NCBI GenBank assembly: GCA_947589415.1
Contig: CANQBP010000010.1
Coordinates: 1-56,237 of the forward strand
DNA: 56,237 bases
Origin: an uncultured Clostridia bacterium
GTDB taxonomy: Bacteria > Bacillota > Clostridia > Oscillospirales > Acutalibacteraceae
Reading direction: 5' to 3'
The notes under the pieces are model-generated. The model searched no databases, was not told the DNA's origin, and saw only the letters and a list, made by a program, of their open reading frames with translations. The position numbers and the translations under genes are program-made. Every line of letters starts with the position of its first letter. Position 1 is the stretch's first letter. Positions 51,160 to 56,237 of the stretch are shown piece after piece.

Positions 51160-51768
51160 TTATTTTCTTCCGGGTACCCATTTAAGTCCCCAACCGAACG
51201 CACCGTCCATGGCACTATGTCCGCTGAAGAATTGTATAACCTTCTGCACACTGAAAGTACTGTCGGAAACATTTTCAAATAGTGCGAGCGCACACATTCT
51301 TTTACTTGAGTTAAATTCGTCCATCTTTACTATTATATCCTCCGCACCGGGATATTTTACGGTAACAACTGCATCAGCCTCATGCCAGTTTGCGACGCCC
51401 TCATAAATAAATGTATATACAAGCACTCTCTTTATTTCAGCAATTTTGTTCCCGTCAATCCTCAAATTTTCACCCGCTGAATTGGCACCCGTCCTATCAT
51501 CACCGTCAAGTGAGATATACGGGGGTCTGCTCAAAGACCCGAATGAATTTCCGAGAGCCTGAACTGTCCCTTTTTTTCCGTTTTTCAACTCATAAAGGCA
51601 GCCGAGGTCAAGATCAATAGCAGAATTGTCCCCTCCGAACAGACCGGAAAAAAATCCTTTCTTCTTAGGTCTTGAATTCCAATTAAGGTTTATAAGAATT
51701 TCACCAAGTCCAAAATCATTGCTTTTTTTAAGATTGATCTTTTGACCTTTAGAAAGATTTATTGCCAC
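51160..51768 (-). CDS. TerD domain protein (tellurite/stress resistance)
   Basis: A 202-residue TerD-family protein, divergent from the classic form. AINLSKGQKINLKKS at the start, DLDLGCLYELKNGKKG, and the acidic Ca2+-binding loop SLDGDDRTGANSAGENLRID match the TerD pattern; the middle has an inserted FFSGLFGGDNS loop and the C-terminus ends AFGWGLKWVPGRK. It may correspond to the TerA/TerF-like branch. A GTG start follows GGAGGTGA. It is placed between the canonical terD-like gene and the calcium ATPase gene in one operon. Confidence 0.9.
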   Translation of the reverse strand: MAINLSKGQKINLKKSNDFGLGEILINLNWNSRPKKKGFFSGLFGGDNSAIDLDLGCLYELKNGKKGTVQALGNSFGSLSRPPYISLDGDDRTGANSAGENLRIDGNKIAEIKRVLVYTFIYEGVANWHEADAVVTVKYPGAEDIIVKMDEFNSSKRMCALALFENVSDSTFSVQKVIQFFSGHSAMDGAFGWGLKWVPGRK

Positions 51769-51811
51769 AGTATCACCTCCTTGCGGTCTTTAAAAGAACT
51801 CTGCACAGACG

Positions 51812-52393
51812 TTATTGGGCATCTATCCCGTAATTTGCGCAAAGTGCCGCAAGACCTCCCTGAAAACCGCTTCCTACGGCGTTAAATTTCCATTCACCGT
51901 TATTTCTGTACAGCTCTCCTACAACAATGGCAGTTTCAATCGAAAAATCCTCTGCAAGATCGTATCTGATAAGCTCATTGCCGTTTGCCGTATCTACAAT
52001 TCTTATAAAAGCATTATCGATCTGACCGAAATTCTGTCTGCGTGTTTCGGCATCGTATATGGTAACGGTAAATGCAATTCTTTGGATATCGGCGGGTACT
52101 GCGGAAAGCTCAATCTTAATCTGCTCATCATCGCCCTCACCGTCACCCGTGAGGTTATCTCCCATATGCTTTACCGAACCTGACGGGTGTTCAAGGTTTC
52201 CGTAGAACACAAAATCACTTCCGCTTGTACACTTTCCGTTTGCTCCCAAAAGAAATGCACAAGCATCGAGATCATAGTCAAATCCGGTATCATATCTGTT
52301 TATGTCCCATCCCAGACCAACCATGATATTTTTCAGTGAGGGATTTCCCTTTGTAAGATCTACCTTTTGTCCTTTTGTTAAAATTACCGGCAT
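51812..52393 (-). CDS. terD: TerD/TerE family calcium-binding stress protein
   Basis: A 193-residue canonical TerD/TerE protein: [67 protein letters not shown] (two acidic Ca2+ sites, residues about 70-98), and [20 protein letters not shown]-like repeats. TerD proteins bind calcium and help cells survive tellurite, phage, oxidative and envelope stress in ways not fully known. The ATG at 52393 follows GGAGGATA; an upstream start at 52438 has no site. It lies between telA and the second TerD gene. Confidence 0.95.
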   Translation of the reverse strand: MPVILTKGQKVDLTKGNPSLKNIMVGLGWDINRYDTGFDYDLDACAFLLGANGKCTSGSDFVFYGNLEHPSGSVKHMGDNLTGDGEGDDEQIKIELSAVPADIQRIAFTVTIYDAETRRQNFGQIDNAFIRIVDTANGNELIRYDLAEDFSIETAIVVGELYRNNGEWKFNAVGSGFQGGLAALCANYGIDAQ

Positions 52394-52466
52394 AATTATA
52401 TCCTCCATTTCATTTTTTACGGCATAATTGTCTGACAAAAAATGCCCGCATATTTAAACGTACACA

Positions 52467-53630
52467 TTATTTATTGCTCGGTACGTTATATGTTTTCTCA
52501 AATTCGTCCTTTATTGCCTGCAGTTTAACCTGATCATCGGAACGCTGTCTTTTAGCCTCCTCTTGTATTCTGTTTGTTTCGGCAATACCATCCATGATCG
52601 TTCTCCACGTAGTTTCAAGTGTTTCGATCTTTATAGAGCTGCCCGAAGCAAGTTTTGCCGTGAGTTTAGACTGCTCCACTGTATTCTTTGCATTTTTTAT
52701 GAGCATCTCATTTGTCTTTTCGTCAAGTGCCTGCATAGCCTCCGCTTGAATACGCTGTCTTTTCAGCATAATTGCCTGCGCAAGTGCCTGTTTGAATACG
52801 GGAAGAGTAACGATAAATGCAGAATTTATTTTCCTCACAAGATTAAGATTACTGTACTCTATTGTCTTGATCATGGGAACAGACTGCATAGCAACATTTT
52901 CGGCGGTTCTAAGATCTTGTGTCCTTTGCTCCAGCATCATAAGAGCCTGCTGACATGACTGTATCTCAAACTGTATTGAGTTATCCCCTGTTTCTTCCAA
53001 ATCCTTTTGGCGCTGATCTATATACGCTTGAATTTCATTACAGCCCTGTTCGCCCGCAAGGATATATTTAACAAGCTCATGGTAGTAATTAACATTCGCC
53101 TCGAACATCTGTTCAAGATTTTTATTTGAATGTTTAATCTCGTCCTCATATTTTCGCAGCTCAACATAAATTTTATCAACTTCATCGCCCATAGTATGAT
53201 ATTTTGCAAGGAGCTTATCAAGTTGTTTTTTGGCATTTCCGAAAAGTTTCTTTAAGCCCTTTTCTTCCTTGATTTCCTCAATATCAAACTTTGACATAAT
53301 CTTATTGAGTTGTCCCAACATAGCGCTTGACTTCTCAAGCTGTGCAAGATCCATACTTCCCAGCACGACATCGGAAGCCTTGGATATTTCCTCCGCAACC
53401 TCTCCGCCGAAAGTAACTATTGTCTGCATATCGCTGACATCTATCTTGCTTACAAGGGCATCGACCTCCTTTGATGCAACAAGCTCCTTGTTGAGTTTTT
53501 TCCTCTCGGCAACAATATCATAGCTTTCAACTACCGGTTCTTCGGGTGTTCCCGTTTTAGCAAGTGCGGTATCGCTGTCGCCTGACTGTTCCTTTGCACG
53601 GGTATTAACTCTTGAAAAATCCAACCCCAT
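52467..53630 (-). CDS. telA: Toxic anion resistance protein TelA
   Basis: A 387-residue, almost entirely helical soluble protein of the TelA/KlaA family. Coiled-coil segments run through most of it, with the typical Q-x-YID-QR-KDLEETG stretch in the middle, PVFKQALAQAIMLKRQR, and AETNRIQEEAKRQRSDDQVKLQAIKDEFEK at the end. TelA proteins are part of tellurite/stress operons with TerD proteins and YceG; in Bacillus the equivalent is YaaN/YceH. GGAAAGG precedes the ATG, and the stop of the YceG-like gene lies three bases upstream. Its molecular role is unknown. Confidence 0.93.
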   Translation of the reverse strand: MGLDFSRVNTRAKEQSGDSDTALAKTGTPEEPVVESYDIVAERKKLNKELVASKEVDALVSKIDVSDMQTIVTFGGEVAEEISKASDVVLGSMDLAQLEKSSAMLGQLNKIMSKFDIEEIKEEKGLKKLFGNAKKQLDKLLAKYHTMGDEVDKIYVELRKYEDEIKHSNKNLEQMFEANVNYYHELVKYILAGEQGCNEIQAYIDQRQKDLEETGDNSIQFEIQSCQQALMMLEQRTQDLRTAENVAMQSVPMIKTIEYSNLNLVRKINSAFIVTLPVFKQALAQAIMLKRQRIQAEAMQALDEKTNEMLIKNAKNTVEQSKLTAKLASGSSIKIETLETTWRTIMDGIAETNRIQEEAKRQRSDDQVKLQAIKDEFEKTYNVPSNK

Positions 53631-53633
53631 AAT

Positions 53634-55919
53634 TCATCTTCCTTTCCTGAATATTTTTTTATACCATGGTTCACTTTCACCATTCGTATCTCTCACAACT
53701 CGGAAATCGGGAGCTTTGAGATCATACATATATTCACCCTCCTCATGTTCGTCAAAAATATCGACACCGCTGTTGAAAAAACGTTCTATCGTCTGATATC
53801 CCGTCGGTACGAACACGGCAATATCAAAACCGACAAGACTCAAAAAGGTGATAAATATAGTATCCTCAAGCGTCATAACTTCCTCATTTAGCGAAAGGCA
53901 TATTATTTTCGGATTTGTTTTTGTAAAATCAAATTTTTGTATAAGCCTGACAATTGCTTTATCAAGATTTAGTACGGTTGCAATTATCGCATATTCCACT
54001 CCCGATTCAAGCGTACCTTTTATTATTCTCTTATTTATCATAAGCTGTATTTTGTCAAGAATATGCTCCTGCGCTTCCTCACGAAGCACACCGTATTTAT
54101 ACAATTTGTGCTTTTTAATAGCGTCCCTTTGTAATCTGCCGTTTCTAAAAAAATCCGTTGCCGCACTTTTAAGCGGATTATAAGCTCCCGCCTGTATTAT
54201 CGGGAAATGATCGTACAGCACCGTATCCGCAGTAAAAAGTCCCTTTATATTTGACCAGTAATCATTTACATTTCCGTCTTTAACTCCGCATATTTTTGAA
54301 AAAATCACGGGCATTATAACCCTGTCATCAACTGCCTCAAAATTCGGTCTGTATTTCAGTTCCTGCTTCCAAAGTATATTTATTTCCTCATACATCGTCT
54401 TTATAACGATTGCATCGGCACGTCCGTATTGCCTGTTTCGATACATTCCCGAATCGGAATACAGCATACGATCCAATTCCTTTTCGGCATGGTATGCAAC
54501 AGTACCGAGCCGCAGTTCCGAGGCATCTTCGGGATATTTTGAAACGCTTAGAGTTTCCTCGTAATTTATCTCATAAAGGGATTTATCCCGAAACACATAC
54601 TTATCGTTTTTATCGGGAACCAACAACAGCACATCTACGGGCAGCCTTGAAAGTAAACGTACAAAAATTGCTTCATTTTCGTTTTGGCAGCCGCCCAAGC
54701 ATACAAAACAAGATGTTTCCGGCAGCTTCATACCTCTAAACAATATGTCGCCGTACCTTTTGAGCCAGCAAAGAGCATATACTGCCCTTCCCGTCAATCT
54801 GTTTATATTCATTCCGTCATTGTGCGAATACTCGGTTATAATATCCGCAAAAGCATTTATAATCAGCCTTTGAAGCTCAACATGGTTGGGATACGATATA
54901 TTTTCCGCCATATTTGCAATCAATCCATCAATTGTCTTAGAATTATTTCGTCGGATCTTAGATATTTCTTCATTCTTCGGCAGCGGGATATTCCCTTGTA
55001 TGATAACGAATTTTTTCCCTTGGTTTTCCATTTCCTTACGGTAGCGGTACAATTCGTTAAGATATGTCATCTTATTCTCCACACCGTTTATTTTAACAAA
55101 AAAATTATAAAAAAATCCGCTGTCTGCTCCTCTTGATTTCACGGGCGTCATAAGTTCTTCAAATCCCTTACCTTTAAGCCATGCATTTGTACACGCCCGT
55201 ACACTCGGTTTTTCTCCGAGCAGTCTTTTTTTGTTTATAATATTTCGGTTTTCCTCCCTTATTTTTTTCAAACAAAAATCCGTCGGGAAACCGAGTGCCG
55301 GAGACACGGCAAGCATAACGGAATATTTGGAATCGGGATCTAATTTAAGGTATTCGTCATCTCCGGAATATTGCAGGAGAATTATATCGCAGCCCGATCG
55401 GGCAAGTATCACAAGCATCATCAATTCATATCTGCTTATACTTCCCTCGTAGAGTATCTTAGGAATATTATTTCCCCCAAGTCTGCTTACAATTCTTTCA
55501 AATTTATAATAAAGCCAGCACATAAATTTTATATATGCATTTTTTAATACGCTTTCGGTCTTACCGCTATTGCGCAGGCAAAGAAGTGCATCGTAAATTG
55601 CCGAAGATACTTCCCTGTTCTGATACACATTCATTCTCGGAAGCCATTTTTTCAAGCTCTGCGTAATAAAATTTATGTCTAAATTGAAATTAGTCCCCAT
55701 CACATCATTATAATAGGCAAGCATCTTGTTATCGGGGTTAGGGATACCGCCCTCGATAACTATACCGTTTTTTGAGGCGGCATCATAATATTTTAATATA
55801 AAAGACCTGATATTCTCGTTAAAATTACTAATTCTGTAAAAATACACACCCCTTTGCGGGCGATTTTGAAGCTCCGTGAAAAAATCATTCAGTCCGCCCG
55901 CTTTTATATGAGTAAACAC
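53634..55919 (-). CDS. YceG-like protein of the Ter stress module
   Basis: A 761-residue soluble protein of the YceG_bac family, called a putative component of the Ter 'biosynthetic module'. In Bacillus subtilis the yceCDEFGHI operon carries three TerD proteins, TerC, YceG and the TelA-like YceH, the same company as here. Recognisable features are the two similar halves with repeated Rossmann-like strands (IILLQYSGDDEYLKLDP; FVCLGGCQNENEAIFVRLL). No membrane segment is seen. A GTG start follows GAGGTGG. It is the first gene of the operon, directly behind a consensus promoter. No TerC gene is present; the calcium ATPase takes that membrane position. Confidence 0.86.
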   Translation of the reverse strand: MFTHIKAGGLNDFFTELQNRPQRGVYFYRISNFNENIRSFILKYYDAASKNGIVIEGGIPNPDNKMLAYYNDVMGTNFNLDINFITQSLKKWLPRMNVYQNREVSSAIYDALLCLRNSGKTESVLKNAYIKFMCWLYYKFERIVSRLGGNNIPKILYEGSISRYELMMLVILARSGCDIILLQYSGDDEYLKLDPDSKYSVMLAVSPALGFPTDFCLKKIREENRNIINKKRLLGEKPSVRACTNAWLKGKGFEELMTPVKSRGADSGFFYNFFVKINGVENKMTYLNELYRYRKEMENQGKKFVIIQGNIPLPKNEEISKIRRNNSKTIDGLIANMAENISYPNHVELQRLIINAFADIITEYSHNDGMNINRLTGRAVYALCWLKRYGDILFRGMKLPETSCFVCLGGCQNENEAIFVRLLSRLPVDVLLLVPDKNDKYVFRDKSLYEINYEETLSVSKYPEDASELRLGTVAYHAEKELDRMLYSDSGMYRNRQYGRADAIVIKTMYEEINILWKQELKYRPNFEAVDDRVIMPVIFSKICGVKDGNVNDYWSNIKGLFTADTVLYDHFPIIQAGAYNPLKSAATDFFRNGRLQRDAIKKHKLYKYGVLREEAQEHILDKIQLMINKRIIKGTLESGVEYAIIATVLNLDKAIVRLIQKFDFTKTNPKIICLSLNEEVMTLEDTIFITFLSLVGFDIAVFVPTGYQTIERFFNSGVDIFDEHEEGEYMYDLKAPDFRVVRDTNGESEPWYKKIFRKGR

Positions 55920-56005
55920 TGATTTTCCACCTCAATATCTATCATCTGTAATATACATTATTTTAATAACTGAAATGTAAATATTCAAAAAATCTCGACA
56001 GTTAC

Positions 56006-56034
56006 ATTTTACTACTTGTATCAATATTTGTCAA
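56006..56034 (-). promoter_or_regulatory. promoter of the Ter operon
   Basis: Minus-strand TTGACA (56034-56029) and TAAAAT (56011-56006) with a 17-base spacer, about 90 bases before the first start. Just downstream AAATGTAA and TTACATTT (55973-55980, 56002-56009) form an inverted repeat that could be an operator or a 5' stem. Confidence 0.72.
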
Positions 56035-56114
56035 TAATGTTAATATAATCAACTGATATGTGCTGCTGATGTTTTATTCATTATTCTTTTCGGATATCGG
56101 TTATAAATACACAG

Positions 56115-56148
56115 AACCGACATGGCAGAAAATTCCGCCATGTCGGTT
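56115..56148 (-). terminator. terminator of the sugar ABC transporter operon
   Basis: AACCGACATGGC (56115-56126) pairs with GCCATGTCGGTT (56137-56148) with a 10-base loop, shortly after the stop of the partial gene at the right edge. The T tail on the minus strand is modest. Confidence 0.75.
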
Positions 56149-56181
56149 TCGGTAAAAATATGTTAATTTTTAAGTTTGTTA

Positions 56182-56237
56182 TCAACCCTTTACAGCACCG
56201 GCAGCAACACCCTTGATAATGTATTTCTGACATACAA
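56182..56237 (-). CDS. Carbohydrate ABC transporter permease (MalG-like), C-terminal end only
   Basis: Only the last 17 codons lie in the window, reading QKYIIKGVAAGAVKG and then a stop. This is the characteristic C-terminus of MalG/UgpE-type sugar ABC permeases, which commonly end ...KG(L/V)xxGAVKG. The gene continues beyond the right edge. It ends in its own terminator and is unrelated in function to the Ter operon that follows on the same strand. Confidence 0.72.
   Translation of the reverse strand, partial: VCQKYIIKGVAAGAVKG

Noticed and set aside
1-56237. tRNA, rRNA, CRISPR arrays, IS elements, prophage, integrase or attachment sites
   Set aside because: None was recognised on either strand; direct repeats seen are only the small one at 33004-33083.

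Overview
The window looks like a chromosomal segment from a low-to-mid GC Gram-positive anaerobe of the class Clostridia, probably Oscillospirales/Ruminococcus-like. This is inferred from strong AAGGAGG-type ribosome sites, near-consensus TTGACA-17-TATAAT promoters, a BirA-type biotin operator, CsoR copper control, HemW/Nudix housekeeping genes, TagF-type wall polymer enzymes and a clostridial style of lipoproteins. No rRNA, tRNA, CRISPR array, IS element or phage gene was found. Most genes lie on the minus strand.

Layout. 0-6.1 kb: rlmD (-) divergent from bioY (+), with both promoters built on one biotin-type operator. Then follow a small lipoprotein, a Nudix/membrane/hemW operon and a CMD-cupin fusion. 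6.1-6.7 kb: terminators and what looks like the first 15 codons of a lost response regulator. 6.7-9.6 kb: cstA-like transporter, DUF4956 protein and a VTC-type polyphosphate polymerase domain protein. 10.0-27.3 kb: a large cell-surface polymer locus, all on the minus strand. It holds a CotH lipoprotein, GT2, ABC export permease, three CDP-glycerol glycerophosphotransferase-type enzymes (one broken by a 1-base frameshift, one fused to a GT4 domain) and a Stealth-type sugar-phosphate transferase. It ends in a separately promoted four-gene unit (MBOAT, DHHW/SGNH protein, FkbH-like HAD enzyme, acyl carrier protein). 27.4-30.4 kb: csoR-copA copper operon whose operator fills the promoter spacer; copA carries an in-frame C-terminal CopZ-like domain with its own ribosome site. 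30.5-44.4 kb: mixed housekeeping (cysK, ROK kinase, MATE, Nudix, SMI1/KNR4, RidA, transglutaminase-like protein, threonine dehydratase, class II aldolase) and a 1119-residue GGDEF protein. 44.6-47.2 kb: DJ-1 / 5-formyl-THF cyclo-ligase / mltG operon. 48.4-56.0 kb: tellurite-type stress operon (YceG-like, TelA, two TerD proteins) ending in a calcium-type P-ATPase. The right edge cuts the C-terminus of a sugar ABC permease.

How the genes work together. The 10-25 kb locus has the parts to make, export and decorate a polyol-phosphate/sugar-phosphate wall or capsule polymer. The 10-15 kb unit has the architecture of a D-alanylation (Dlt) system: carrier protein, loading enzyme, MBOAT and membrane-anchored SGNH protein. 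The loader is an FkbH-type enzyme, known elsewhere for glyceryl-carrier formation, instead of the DltA adenylating enzyme. This suggests, by inference only, that a glyceryl or similar acyl group is placed on the surface polymer. It is the best candidate in the window for an undescribed system. Secondary highlights are the copA/copZ overlapping product, the symmetric BirA operator, the poly-A frameshift in the 891-residue glycosyl/glycerophosphotransferase, and the Ter-Ca2+ ATPase operon.

Starts were moved from the longest open frame where a ribosome site clearly favours an internal codon; each such choice is explained. All functions are read from motifs and family knowledge; no database search was run.
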